DNA of 64,000 nt from Schauerella aestuarii (GCF_009866805.1 NZ_SIZW01000041.1:124001-188000); one strand, 5' to 3'; counted from the first letter of the stretch, positions 50,884-60,079 are shown. Notes: a model not told the origin generated them from the letters alone. Numbers and translations are program-made.

Positions 50884-52665
50884 ATGAGAACCCACCAATC
50901 CCGACAGGCACTGACCGCCTGGCAGTTGATCCGCCCCTTTTGGGTTTCGGATGAGCGTTGGGCCGCGCGCGGCTTGATCGCGGCGATCATCGCGATGAAC
51001 CTGACCATCGTGTACATCAACGTGCGCCTCAATGCGTGGAATGCGGGCTTCTACAACGCACTGGAAGGCAAGCAGATCGAGGCATTCGGGGGGTTGCTCT
51101 GGACATTCACCTGGCTGGCGTTCAGCTTCATCATCCTCGCCGTCTACAGCCTTTACCTGCGGCAGGCACTGGGGTTTCGTTGGCGGCAGTGGATGACGCG
51201 CCGGTATATCCACGAGTGGCTCGGCGATCATGCGTTTTATCGTATCGAGCGCGATGGGATGGCCGATAACCCCGATCAGCGGATTGCAGATGATCTGCAA
51301 GGCTTGGCGACCACGACGCTGTCTCTCTTTCTGGATTTGATTTCAACCGTCGTCACGCTGGTGTCGTTCATGTCGATTCTGTGGACGCTTGGCGGCGCGG
51401 CCAGCATCGTACTGGCCCAGCATCAGATCGATATTCCTGGCTACATGGTGTGGGCAGCACTCGTGTACGCCTTGGTGGGTTCGGTGCTGATCAAGCGGTT
51501 CGGTGCGCCCCTGGTGGCCATCAACTACCGGCAGCAGCAGGTCGAAGCCGACTTTCGCTTCGGCCTGATACGCGTGCGTGAAAATGCCGAGCAGATCGCC
51601 CTTTACGGCGGCGCGCAAGCGGAAGCGTCGGACGCGGGCACGCGCTTCGGTCATATCCGGGACAACTGGCGGCGCATCATGTCGCTCACCAAGCGGCTGA
51701 CGTTCATGACGTCGATGTATTCGCAGGCGGCCATCATTCTGCCGCTGGCGTTAGCCACGCCGCATTACTTCGCCGGCGCGTATTCGTTTGGTGTGCTGAT
51801 TCAGGTGGCACGCGCCTTCGGCACGGTGAGCGATTCGCTGTCGTGGTTCATCCTCAATTACGCGACCCTGGCGGAGTGGCGCGCCACGGTAAATCGATTG
51901 CGCGAATTCAAGTTGGCATTGGCGCGCGGCGAGCACCGCGAGACCTCGCTCACCCCAACCGCGATGCGTACGGGTGGCCCAGCCGCATGGGTCACCCCGC
52001 TACCGCGCGCGCTGCTGCGCACGCAATCGCTTCATCTGCAGCGCCCCGATGGTTCGCCGCTCGTGGCCATCCCTGATCTCAGCGTTGCCCCCGGCGAGCG
52101 CTGGCTGATCAAGGGCGCATCCGGGGTCGGCAAAAGTACGTTGCTGCGCGCAGTGGCAGGTCTATGGCCCTATCGCACCGGGGCGGTCGTCATCGCCGAC
52201 AACACGCATATGCTGTTCGTGCCGCAACAAAGCTACATGCCGATCGGCACGTTGAAGGCCGCCCTCTGTTATCCCGATACCGAGGCGCGTTTCGACGACG
52301 CGTCCTGCGCGAGGGTGCTCGAGCAATGTGGCCTGGCGGCGTTGATTCCCGCGTTGCAGCAGCCCGATCACTGGGGACGCCGCCTGTCGCCCGGAGAGCA
52401 GCAGCGGGTGGGCTTTGCGCGTGTGTTATTGCAGCGGCCCCAGGTGGTTTTCCTGGACGAATCCACAAGTGCCCTGGATCTCGACACCGAGCGCAGGCTA
52501 TATCGTGTACTGATCGAACAGTTGCCCCAAACGGCAATCCTGAGCGTGGCGCACCGCGAATCGTTGGCCGATTTTCACCCGCGCACGCTTACACTTGAGG
52601 CTGACGCCGCCGCGACCGGGTCGGCGCCCGAGGCGGGGTGGAACCATGCGCTTGTTGTTGGTTGA
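50884..52665 (+). CDS. ABC transporter, fused permease-ATPase (YddA/SbmA-BacA-like)
   Basis: 593 residues. The N-terminal membrane domain belongs to the ABC_membrane_2 type (LNAWNAGFYNALEGKQIEAF, RWRQWMTRRYIHEWLGDHAF, NPDQRIADDLQ), characteristic of YddA and peroxisomal-type half transporters. The C-terminal ATPase has Walker A KGASGVGKST, signature LSPGEQQR and Walker B VVFLDESTSALD. It works as a homodimer. The gene ends 20 bases inside the response-regulator gene, so the three genes form one unit. Likely linked to envelope defence or uptake of peptides or lipids; substrate unknown. Confidence 0.9.
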   Translation: MRTHQSRQALTAWQLIRPFWVSDERWAARGLIAAIIAMNLTIVYINVRLNAWNAGFYNALEGKQIEAFGGLLWTFTWLAFSFIILAVYSLYLRQALGFRWRQWMTRRYIHEWLGDHAFYRIERDGMADNPDQRIADDLQGLATTTLSLFLDLISTVVTLVSFMSILWTLGGAASIVLAQHQIDIPGYMVWAALVYALVGSVLIKRFGAPLVAINYRQQQVEADFRFGLIRVRENAEQIALYGGAQAEASDAGTRFGHIRDNWRRIMSLTKRLTFMTSMYSQAAIILPLALATPHYFAGAYSFGVLIQVARAFGTVSDSLSWFILNYATLAEWRATVNRLREFKLALARGEHRETSLTPTAMRTGGPAAWVTPLPRALLRTQSLHLQRPDGSPLVAIPDLSVAPGERWLIKGASGVGKSTLLRAVAGLWPYRTGAVVIADNTHMLFVPQQSYMPIGTLKAALCYPDTEARFDDASCARVLEQCGLAALIPALQQPDHWGRRLSPGEQQRVGFARVLLQRPQVVFLDESTSALDLDTERRLYRVLIEQLPQTAILSVAHRESLADFHPRTLTLEADAAATGSAPEAGWNHALVVG

Positions 52666-53302
52666 AGACGATCAGATGGTGGGGCAAGCCGTTTGCGCCG
52701 GATTGCGGCAGGACGGCTTTGCGATCGATTGGGTCACGGACGGGGAGCAGGCGACGACGGCATTGCGCGTCGAAACCTTCGACCTGGTGCTGCTGGATCT
52801 GGGGCTGCCCGGAAAGAGCGGCATCGAGGTGCTGCGCAGTCTGCGCGCGCGTGGCGCACAGCATCCGGTGATTATCCTGACCGCACGCGATGCGGTAGCC
52901 GATCGCATCGCCGGATTGGACGCCGGTGCGGACGACTACGTCATCAAGCCGTTCGATCTGGATGAGCTGGCGGCGCGCATCCGGGCCTTGACGCGACGGC
53001 GGGCCGGCCGGGCCGAGCCAGTGATTCAATATGGCGCGATGACGCTCAATCCCGCCACGCGTGAAGTGCGAATGGACGGGGCGCCGGTGCATCTCTCGGG
53101 GCGCGAGTTTGCACTGTTGCAGGCCTTGCTGGATCGGCCGGGTGCGGTGTTGTCTCGCGCGCAGCTCGAAGAGAAACTTTATGGATGGGATGACAGCGTG
53201 GGCAGCAATGCAGTCGAAGTACATATTCATGCCTTGCGCAAAAAACTGGGCGTGGACCTCATCAAGAACGTGCGCGGGGTAGGCTACCGCGTGCCGCAGT
53301 GA
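52646..53302 (+). CDS. OmpR-family response regulator (QseB/PmrA-like)
   Basis: 218 residues. Receiver domain with the acidic cluster VEDD (residues 6-9), phospho-acceptor D51 (LVLLDLGLPG) and K101 (DDYVIKPFDLDELAAR). The C-terminal winged helix reads LSGREFALLQALLDRPGAVL, then SNAVEVHIHALRKKLG and the VRGVGYRVP ending. ATG 52646 lies inside the end of the ABC transporter gene. Its stop overlaps the kinase GTG. Probably binds the CTTAAG-N5 boxes at 50.8 and 54.8 kb. Confidence 0.93.
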   Translation: MRLLLVEDDQMVGQAVCAGLRQDGFAIDWVTDGEQATTALRVETFDLVLLDLGLPGKSGIEVLRSLRARGAQHPVIILTARDAVADRIAGLDAGADDYVIKPFDLDELAARIRALTRRRAGRAEPVIQYGAMTLNPATREVRMDGAPVHLSGREFALLQALLDRPGAVLSRAQLEEKLYGWDDSVGSNAVEVHIHALRKKLGVDLIKNVRGVGYRVPQ

Positions 53303-54651
53303 AGGCCCGGTCGATGCGTGCAATCGAGACGCGGGGCGTAAAGTCGATTCGTCGCACGCTGTTGCTGTGGCTGGCCGTGGGATTGTCCTGCGGCATTGCA
53401 CTGGCCGGTTCGGCACTGTATTTTCAAGCGCGCGTCGAAGCCGATGCGCTGTTCGATTATCAGCTCAAGCAGATCTCGGCGTCGTTGCCGCGCGAAGCCT
53501 TCGCGCCGATCGCTCCCGCTCGGCAGGGCGCGATCGCCGCCGGTGAAGACATCCTGATCCAGATCTGGGACAACAACGGGTCGGTGATTTATCGCTCGCA
53601 TTCGCGCATGGCGCTGCCGCAACGTGCTGAGCTCGGGTTTGCCAATGTGCCGCGAGACGACGGCATGTGGCGCATCTACGCGGCACAGATCGGCAACACC
53701 GTAGTGCAGATCGGTCAGCCGCAAAGCGCGCGCCAAGCCGTGGCCGCGCAGATGGCCATCAAGACGGTCGCCCCCTTGCTGCTCTTCTTTCCCATTTTGG
53801 GCATCATCATCTGGATCGCCGTGGGACGCGGCCTGGCACCGGTGCGCCGCGCCGCGGCTGACGTCCAGGCGCGCGATGCCGATCAATTGAGTCCGATTTC
53901 CGAGGGCGGCCTGCCCACCGAGATTCAGCCGCTGATGCATGCGCTCAACGACCTGCTGGCAAGGCTGCAGGATGCCATGCAGGCACAACGGGCTTTTGTG
54001 GCCGACGCCGCGCATGAACTGCGTACGCCGTTGACGGCGTTGCGGTTGCAGGCGCAGGTGGCGGAGCGGGCGCAAACGCCCGAGGAGCGTGCCGCAGCCT
54101 TCAATCATCTCAAACGTGGCATCGATCGCAGCAGTCATCTGTTGCAGCAGTTGCTGATCCTCGCCCGACAGGAGCCTGGCGCTTCGGACGATCACGTCGA
54201 AGACGTTGCCGTGGTGCCCATCGTGCAGGAAGCGATCGCGGATTTTGCAGCGGTGGCCGACGCTAAAGGTATCGATCTCGGTGTGATCGATCAAACGCCC
54301 GTCTTCGTGCGCGGCAACGCCGCCGCGTTGCGTATTCTGTTGGGCACCTTGATCGATAACGCGCTGCATTACACGCCGCGCGCAGGCGTCGTCGACGTTT
54401 TCGTTCGCGAAGACGCCGAAGGTTGCGTGGTGGGCATTCAGGATGGCGGTCCCGGTATCGACGACGCGGATCGCGCGCGCGTGTTCGATCGCTTCTATCG
54501 TGCGCCCAGTGCCCATCTGCATCATGCCAACGGGAGCGGTCTGGGGTTGACGATTGCCCAACGCATCGCGGATGCCCACGGTGCGCGCATCGCGTTGTCC
54601 AATACCGACCGGGGTTTGCTGGCAGAAGTGCGGCTGCCCAGAAGGCTTTGA
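53299..54651 (+). CDS. Sensor histidine kinase (QseC/PmrB-like)
   Basis: 450 residues from GTG 53299, overlapping the regulator stop (GTGA); ATG 53314 is an alternative. One helix near residue 20-40, a periplasmic sensor of the two-component-sensor N-terminal type (ALFDYQLKQISASLPREAF), a second helix (LLLFFPILGIIIWIAV) and HAMP. The phospho-acceptor is H239 in FVADAAHELRTPLTALRLQ. The ATP-binding boxes are TLIDNALHYTP, DGGPGIDDADRARVFDRFYR and GSGLGLTIAQRIADAHGA. Signals of QseC/PmrB relatives include cationic peptides, metal ions or pH; here unknown. Confidence 0.92.
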   Translation: MKARSMRAIETRGVKSIRRTLLLWLAVGLSCGIALAGSALYFQARVEADALFDYQLKQISASLPREAFAPIAPARQGAIAAGEDILIQIWDNNGSVIYRSHSRMALPQRAELGFANVPRDDGMWRIYAAQIGNTVVQIGQPQSARQAVAAQMAIKTVAPLLLFFPILGIIIWIAVGRGLAPVRRAAADVQARDADQLSPISEGGLPTEIQPLMHALNDLLARLQDAMQAQRAFVADAAHELRTPLTALRLQAQVAERAQTPEERAAAFNHLKRGIDRSSHLLQQLLILARQEPGASDDHVEDVAVVPIVQEAIADFAAVADAKGIDLGVIDQTPVFVRGNAAALRILLGTLIDNALHYTPRAGVVDVFVREDAEGCVVGIQDGGPGIDDADRARVFDRFYRAPSAHLHHANGSGLGLTIAQRIADAHGARIALSNTDRGLLAEVRLPRRL

Positions 54652-54801
54652 TGGGCGATGGCGAACGCAGCCTGACCATCTATTGCGTTGGCGTTCGTTA
54701 TGCGCGCAGGTTCGTCGTCGCGGGCGGATGCCCTGAATGCCATTTTCCGACGCCTGGCAGAGTGATGAATATCGACTCACTGCGCTGAAAAAATTCGATC
54801 T

Positions 54802-54818
54802 CTTAAGTTTGCGTTAAG
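54802..54818 (+). promoter_or_regulatory. PmrA/QseB-type box before DegP-family protease gene
   Basis: CTTAAG-TTTGC-GTTAAG is the same two-half-site direct repeat with five-base spacing as at 50816-50832, located 62 bases before the protease start and between it and the kinase gene. Candidate binding site for the adjacent response regulator. Confidence 0.7.
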
Positions 54819-54879
54819 TCTGCCTTTCTACGCTTCTACCTCATCGGGACATCGTGTCCCCGGTCCCAAGGAGTGCATC

Positions 54880-56355
54880 ATGAAAGGTCAAGTCTTTGCG
54901 CGTTCAGCGCTTGCAGCCGCCGTCCTGACGGCCGTTACCGGCGGAATCGTCTACTCGTCCGCAGGTGCCGCTGTGGCGCAGACGACGCCGGTTTCGCTGG
55001 TCGCGCCCAGCAGCAGTAGCGTCACCCATACCCCCGGCCTGGCCACGGCCACCGATTTCTCGGGCATCGTCGAGAAGGCCGGGCCTGCAGTCGTCAACAT
55101 CAGCGTGACGGGTAAATCCACCGCGGCTGACGATGACGACTCGGCAGGCATTCCCGGCTTGTCACCCGACGATCCAATGAACGAATTTTTCCGCCGCTTC
55201 GGTCCTCAGGCGCAAATGCCGAGCAAGCCGCATATGACGCGGGGCCAGGGCTCGGGCTTTATCGTGAGCGCCGATGGCTTGATTCTCACCAATGCACACG
55301 TGGTGGATGGGGCGACCGACGTGACGGTGCGCCTGACGGACCGACGCGAATTCAAAGCGAAAGTGCTCGGCGCCGATAAGCAAAGCGACATTGCGGTGAT
55401 TCGCATCGACGCCAAGGATCTGCCGGTGGTGCGCATCGGCAATCCCGGCGATGCCAAGGTGGGCGAACCTGTGCTCGCCATCGGCTCACCCTATGGTTTC
55501 GACAACACCGCCACGGCCGGCATCATCAGCGCCAAGTCGCGCAGCTTGCCCGAGGACACCTACGTGCCGTTCATCCAAACGGACGTGGCCGTGAATCCCG
55601 GCAACTCCGGCGGTCCGCTCTTCAATGCGCAAGGTGAGGTGATCGGCATCAACTCGCAGATCTACAGCCGCACGGGTGGCTATCAGGGCCTGTCGTTCGC
55701 GATTCCGATCGACGTGGCCACCAAGGTGCAGCAGCAATTGGTGGCGCACGGTCATGTGACCCGCGGTCGTTTGGGTGTGGCTGTGCAAGAGGTCAACCAG
55801 GCGTTGGCGCGGTCGTTCGGGCTTGAAAAAGCCGGCGGCGCATTGGTGAGTTCGGTCGAGAAGGACAGCCCCGCGGCCAAGGGCGGTTTGCAGGTGGGCG
55901 ACGTGATCACGGGCTTCAACGGCCGTGCGATCGAGCATTCGTCTGACTTGCCTGCCGCAGTGGCTGACGCCACGCCCGGCAGCGCGGCGAAGGTTGCCGT
56001 GATGCGCGAGAAGGCGGAGAAGACCTTGTCGGTCACGATCGGCGAATGGAAGGTCGCACAGAGCGACGCCAAGAAGGGGCAATCCGACCAGGCCAAACTG
56101 GGTCTGGCGGTGCGCCAACTTTCACCTCAGGAGCGCGCGCAATCGGGTATCGAGTCGGGCCTCCTGGTGGCCAGCGCCAATGGCCCCGCCGCAGTGGCCG
56201 GCATTCAGGCCGGCGACGTCATCCTGGCTTTCAACGGCGTTCCGTTGAAAGACGTGGATCAGTTACGCAAACTGGTGGATGGCGCGGGCAAGAACGTCGC
56301 ACTGCTGGTGCAACGTGACGACAGCAAAATCTTTATCCCGCTGACGTTGGGATAA
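54880..56355 (+). CDS. degP: Periplasmic serine protease/chaperone, DegP/MucD (Do) family
   Basis: 491 residues with a signal peptide (cleavage near AAVAQ) and a trypsin-like domain with triad H140 (LTNAHVVDGATD), D170 (SDIAVIRID) and S243 (NPGNSGGPLFN). Two C-terminal PDZ domains follow (GRLGVAVQEVNQALARSFGL and a second around SGLLVASANGPAAVAGIQAG). It degrades or refolds damaged envelope proteins. A strong ribosome-binding site (AAGGAG) precedes ATG 54880, and a response-regulator-type box lies upstream, linking it to the two-component genes. A terminator follows. Confidence 0.94.
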   Translation: MKGQVFARSALAAAVLTAVTGGIVYSSAGAAVAQTTPVSLVAPSSSSVTHTPGLATATDFSGIVEKAGPAVVNISVTGKSTAADDDDSAGIPGLSPDDPMNEFFRRFGPQAQMPSKPHMTRGQGSGFIVSADGLILTNAHVVDGATDVTVRLTDRREFKAKVLGADKQSDIAVIRIDAKDLPVVRIGNPGDAKVGEPVLAIGSPYGFDNTATAGIISAKSRSLPEDTYVPFIQTDVAVNPGNSGGPLFNAQGEVIGINSQIYSRTGGYQGLSFAIPIDVATKVQQQLVAHGHVTRGRLGVAVQEVNQALARSFGLEKAGGALVSSVEKDSPAAKGGLQVGDVITGFNGRAIEHSSDLPAAVADATPGSAAKVAVMREKAEKTLSVTIGEWKVAQSDAKKGQSDQAKLGLAVRQLSPQERAQSGIESGLLVASANGPAAVAGIQAGDVILAFNGVPLKDVDQLRKLVDGAGKNVALLVQRDDSKIFIPLTLG

Positions 56356-56378
56356 GGCCCGCGATCGTTGCGTGTGTG

Positions 56379-56419
56379 GCGCCGCCTCGTGCGACGCCAC
56401 GCACGCGCGGCGCTTTTTT
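56379..56419 (+). terminator. Intrinsic terminator after degP-like gene
   Basis: GCGCCGC (56379-56385) can pair with GCGGCGC (56407-56413), followed by six T residues (56414-56419). An alternative inner stem GTGGCG/CGCCAC is possible in the same stretch. Confidence 0.7.
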
Positions 56420-56575
56420 GCTATGAATCGAAACGGATTCCGCGGTTCCGAAAGCCACTGAAACAGCTTATACACCCGGTATCTCGATAGCAGCGACAGA
56501 CACACGAAAGCGATGCTAATTTCCCTTCAACGCCGATACATGCGGGTTTCGACGGCGTCGATTGGAGAATAAAAA

Positions 56576-56923
56576 ATGAGCATCACCAAACGTATCAGTC
56601 AGGCTTTCCTCGTTGCCGTTCTTGCCCTGGGTGTGAGCGGCGCCGCATGGGCAGATAAGCAAACGCGCAATACCGTGATCGGTGCAGGTTTGGGTGGGGT
56701 CGCCGGCGCATTGTTGTCGGAAGGCGATCCTTGGGTCACCGTGGGCGGTGCAGCAGCGGGTGGTGTATTGGGTCACGTGATCACCGACGACGATGACCGT
56801 CGCGGCCGTCGCAACTGGGACCGCGGCGATCGCCGCCACGACGACTACCGTCGCGCCGGTTATCGCAAACATCACGATGATCGTCGCCATTGGAAAAACA
56901 AGCGTCACCATCATCGTCATTGA
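56576..56923 (+). CDS. Glycine-zipper membrane protein with His/Arg-rich tail
   Basis: 115 residues. A signal peptide (ending GVSGAAWA) and two glycine-zipper helices (NTVIGAGLGGVAGALLSEGD and VTVGGAAAGGVLGHVITDD) are followed by a hydrophilic tail dominated by Arg, Asp and His (KHHDDRRHWKNKRHHHRH at the end). Resembles the small glycine-zipper lipoprotein-like stress proteins common in proteobacteria. GGAGAATAAAAA precedes ATG 56576. The tail may bind metal or anionic polymers. Monocistronic by position; function not established. Confidence 0.8.
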   Translation: MSITKRISQAFLVAVLALGVSGAAWADKQTRNTVIGAGLGGVAGALLSEGDPWVTVGGAAAGGVLGHVITDDDDRRGRRNWDRGDRRHDDYRRAGYRKHHDDRRHWKNKRHHHRH

Positions 56924-57083
56924 TGTCATGCCCCCTGGCGTTTGTATCCGGAATGCCAATGCGTAAACAGGGTGTAGCAGTGCTGGTGTGACGGTCGGCA
57001 AAGTTCGATACTCCCGCTAACTGGGAGAATCGCCGGCCGCATTTCCCTTTCTTCCGATGCGAGCCGGCGTCGGGAGAACACAC

Positions 57084-59057
57084 ATGCAGCAGTCTTCATG
57101 GCGCAATACGATTGCGCCCGTCACGTTTACGGGCTCGGCCCTGATCGCACTTGGCTTGATCGTTTACGCGAGCTTATTGCCGGAGCAGGCCAAGGCCGTC
57201 TTCACCCACGCCAACGATTGGATCATCGCCGAGGCGGGATGGTTTTACCTGCTGTCGGTTGGCATATTCGTTCTGTTTCTGCTGGGGCTGGCCATCAGCC
57301 CCTTCGGCCGTATCAAGTTGGGACCTGACGAGTCCACGCCTGATTACAGTTACGGCACCTGGGTGGCCATGCTGTTCAGCGCCGGCATGGGCATCGGCAT
57401 TGTGTTCTACGGTGTTGCCGAGCCGATTACGCACTTCTCCAAGCCGCCGGTGGCCGAGGCGATGACGCCACAGGCCGCGCGCGATGCCATGGAAATCACG
57501 TTTTTCCACTGGGGTGTGCATGCCTGGGCCATTTACGCGGTACTCGGATTGGCGCTGGCTTACTTCGGCTATCGCCGCGGCCAGCCGCTAACGCTGCGTT
57601 CGGCGTTTCATCCACTGCTCGGCGATCGCATCCATGGTCCCATCGGCGATCTGATCGATATTTTTGCGGTCGTGGGCACGATGGCCGGTCTGGCGACGTC
57701 GTTGGGTTTGGGCGTGTCGCAGCTGAACGCCAGCCTGTTCTACCTGTTCGATCTGCCGCAAACGCTCAATATTCAGCTCATTCTGATTGCCGTGGTCACG
57801 CTGCTGGCGACGCTCACGGTGGCGACCGGACTGGACAACGGCATCCGGCGTTTGAGCGAGCTGATCTTGATCGTGTCGTTCATCTTGATGGCGTTGCTGT
57901 TGGCGCTTGGCCCCACTGCCTTCCTGCTGCAGGCGTTCGTCGAGAATATCGGCCTTTATCTCAATGGCTTTATCGGGCGCACCTTTCACAGCTTTGCGTA
58001 TGAGCCCTCCGAATGGGCAGGCAAGTGGACATTGTTTTATTGGGGCTGGTGGATTTCCTGGTCGCCGTTCGTCGGCATGTTCATCGCGCGTATTTCTCGC
58101 GGCCGCACGATCCGGCAGTTTCTGCTCGGCGTGCTTTTCGCACCGGCGGGCTTCAGCTTTATCTGGTTCACGATTTTTGGGGATCTGGCCATCTGGCTGG
58201 ATATCCATCAGGCGGGCGGCGCTATCTCGAAAACCGTGGCCGACAACATGCCGATCGCGCTCTTCACGGTATTTGAGTATCTGCCGTTCTCGACCGTATT
58301 GGCATGGATCACCGGGCTGCTGGTCGCCGTGTACTTTGTGACGGCATCGGATGCAGGCGCACTGGTGATCGCAATGATCACCGCGAAGTCCGGCGAGGAA
58401 GAGCCGGCGTTGTGGTTGCGTGTTTTCTGGGCGCTTACATGCGGTGCGTTTGCGGGTTGCCTGCTGTTATTGGGCGGATTGGAGGCCGTGCAGATGGCGG
58501 CCGTGATCGCGGCCTTGCCGTTGGCCATCGTGATGTTGTTCATGTGCTGGGGAATTTGGAAGGCACTGAACGACGAGGCGTCGATGCAGGCGAGTGCGCG
58601 TTTGCAGGCGGTGCCGCTGATGCCGATCGAGGGGGCCGTGCCGTGGCGCCGCCGCCTCAGCGCAATCATCAGTCATCCCAACAAGGCGCAGATCGACAAA
58701 TACTTCGCGTCGACGGTGACCCCAGCGTTGGCAGCGGTGGTGGCCGAACTGCAAAAGCGCGAACTCGTGGCCGAAACCGAAGCGCTGGAGGACGGCGTGC
58801 AATTGAAAGTCGTCCATGGCGAGAACACGCCCGAATTCATTTATGCGGTGCGTGCAGTGAGCCAGGCGATTCCGGCCTTTGCGCTGTCCGACTCGGGCAG
58901 CACCACGAGCCCGCGGCGGCGCTATTACCGCGCCGAGGTGTTCCTGACGCAAGGCGGGCGGGGCTATGACATCTATGGCTATAGCGGCGATCAGCTGATT
59001 GCCGACGTGATCAATCACTACGATCGCTTCCGGCATTATCTTTACACGACGCAGTAG
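57084..59057 (+). CDS. betT: BCCT-family choline/betaine transporter (BetT-like)
   Basis: 657 residues with 12 predicted helices and the BCCT hallmarks: SAGMGIGIVFYGVAEPITHF, FFHWGVHAWAIYAVLGLALA, and the conserved helix 8 region WTLFYWGWWISWSPFVGMFI with ARISRGRTIRQFL. The GMGIG form and the C-terminal extension of about 150 residues beyond the last helix fit proton-driven BetT choline transporters, whose tails sense osmolarity. ATG 57084 follows GGGAGAACACAC. No bet genes adjacent, so the substrate could also be glycine betaine or carnitine. Confidence 0.9.
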   Translation: MQQSSWRNTIAPVTFTGSALIALGLIVYASLLPEQAKAVFTHANDWIIAEAGWFYLLSVGIFVLFLLGLAISPFGRIKLGPDESTPDYSYGTWVAMLFSAGMGIGIVFYGVAEPITHFSKPPVAEAMTPQAARDAMEITFFHWGVHAWAIYAVLGLALAYFGYRRGQPLTLRSAFHPLLGDRIHGPIGDLIDIFAVVGTMAGLATSLGLGVSQLNASLFYLFDLPQTLNIQLILIAVVTLLATLTVATGLDNGIRRLSELILIVSFILMALLLALGPTAFLLQAFVENIGLYLNGFIGRTFHSFAYEPSEWAGKWTLFYWGWWISWSPFVGMFIARISRGRTIRQFLLGVLFAPAGFSFIWFTIFGDLAIWLDIHQAGGAISKTVADNMPIALFTVFEYLPFSTVLAWITGLLVAVYFVTASDAGALVIAMITAKSGEEEPALWLRVFWALTCGAFAGCLLLLGGLEAVQMAAVIAALPLAIVMLFMCWGIWKALNDEASMQASARLQAVPLMPIEGAVPWRRRLSAIISHPNKAQIDKYFASTVTPALAAVVAELQKRELVAETEALEDGVQLKVVHGENTPEFIYAVRAVSQAIPAFALSDSGSTTSPRRRYYRAEVFLTQGGRGYDIYGYSGDQLIADVINHYDRFRHYLYTTQ

Positions 59058-59158
59058 GCGGTGCCCGGCTGCCCGCCATTTCAAGCCTGCGTCTGACTGG
59101 TCGTGGTGGTATTGGCGGAAGGCGCCGGCTGAACAAGCCAGTGCAAAGCGGTAAAAAA

Positions 59159-59190
59159 ATAGGCCTCCCGTTTACGACCGGGAGGCCTAT
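59159..59190 (-). terminator. Strong hairpin terminator for leftward transcription
   Basis: ATAGGCCTCCCG and CGGGAGGCCTAT form a perfect 12-bp stem around an eight-base loop. Read leftward the stem is followed by a run of seven T residues, the layout of an intrinsic terminator. The nearest leftward gene is the DUF4148 gene, whose stop is about 260 bases away, implying a long 3' untranslated region. Confidence 0.75.
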
Positions 59191-59451
59191 CTACTGCTTA
59201 CGTACCCCGATGCATTGGGGCCGTATGTACTGCGGAACAGCATCGGTACTGCGAGGGTAATACATGAACTGCGGGTACAGGTAATACTTGAACAACGGGT
59301 ACTGCATGTACTGTCTACTCAACAACGTCGATTACTGCGACTGCATGTACTGCGACTGCGGGTCTTGCTTCCACTCAAACACATGCGCGGAGAGGCATGT
59401 CCGTTGCCAGCGGATCGCACCGCGGATCGCCGCGGCGCGTGGCGCTTTCAA
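59191..59451 (-). repeat. ACTGC-rich repeat tract in 3' region of DUF4148 gene
   Basis: The 13-mer ACTGCATGTACTG occurs exactly twice (59301-59313 and 59340-59352). The shorter core TACTGC or GACTGC recurs many more times between about 59190 and 59371. No credible reading frame covers it. Together with the terminator at 59159-59190 it would form the 3' end of the DUF4148 transcript or a separate leftward small RNA. Confidence 0.6.
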
Positions 59452-59841
59452 TTAGCCCTTCGTGGGCGGGTAGTCCAACGTGCCGAACGTGTAGGTGCCG
59501 TCAGCTTTGGCTTGACGCAGTTCTTGCACGACTTGAGCGCGGCTTTCGGTGGCGCCGGTTTGGGCGACTTGGGGCGGGTAGTCGAGCGTACCGAAGGTCA
59601 CTTCGCCGTTGTTTTGAGCGGCGGCCAATTCGGTTTGAACTTCAGCGCGGGTCAGGCTCGAACGTTGAACGATCGGAGCGGGGTATTCCAGATTACCGAA
59701 GGTGTAGCTACCGTCAGCCTTGGCTTGTTGCAGTTCGGCGACGACTTCGGCGCGCGTCTTGTCATGGCCGAGGTCGGCGGCTTGTGCGCTCACACCAATC
59801 AGCGAAAGGGAAAGAACTAGGGCAGTGGTAAGGGTCTTCAT
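59452..59841 (-). CDS. DUF4148 secreted protein made of three tandem repeats
   Basis: 129 residues from the ATG complementary to 59839-59841, preceded by TGGAGATTGACC. A signal peptide (LTTALVLSLSLIGVSAQAAD) is followed by three near-identical units: TRAEVVAELQQAKADGSYTF with GNLEYPAP, TRAEVQTELAAAQNNGEVTF with GTLDYPPQ, and SRAQVVQELRQAKADGTYTF with GTLDYPP. DUF4148 proteins in Burkholderiales usually carry one or two such units; the function is unknown and they are thought to be periplasmic. Monocistronic. Confidence 0.85.
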   Translation of the reverse strand: MKTLTTALVLSLSLIGVSAQAADLGHDKTRAEVVAELQQAKADGSYTFGNLEYPAPIVQRSSLTRAEVQTELAAAQNNGEVTFGTLDYPPQVAQTGATESRAQVVQELRQAKADGTYTFGTLDYPPTKG

Positions 59842-60079
59842 GGTCAATCTCCAGTCAATTGTCTCAGCGCGTCTTGCGCTGGGGTCTTATCGTCTTTGCG
59901 TCGTGTGTGACGACTTGATGACTGAATTGTGAACCTATCGAGACCTAGGATAAACCCTTATAACCGCAAAACATTATCCCAAAAAATCGGGTAATAAGCG
60001 CCATCAGCCCGGTAAGCTACGAATATTGGTAACGTGAGACGCGATTTGCAACACGATACCGTCCCGCAGCAATCCCTGA

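Noticed and set aside
53284-54780. 498-codon open frame on the minus strand opposite the histidine kinase
   Set aside because: The kinase on the plus strand has all catalytic boxes; the antisense frame has none.
59057-59200. Minus-strand frame reading ...HWLVQPAPSANTTTTSQTQA and stop
   Set aside because: Looks protein-like, but it runs through a perfect terminator hairpin and is closed upstream by a stop within about 40 codons; no start or family.
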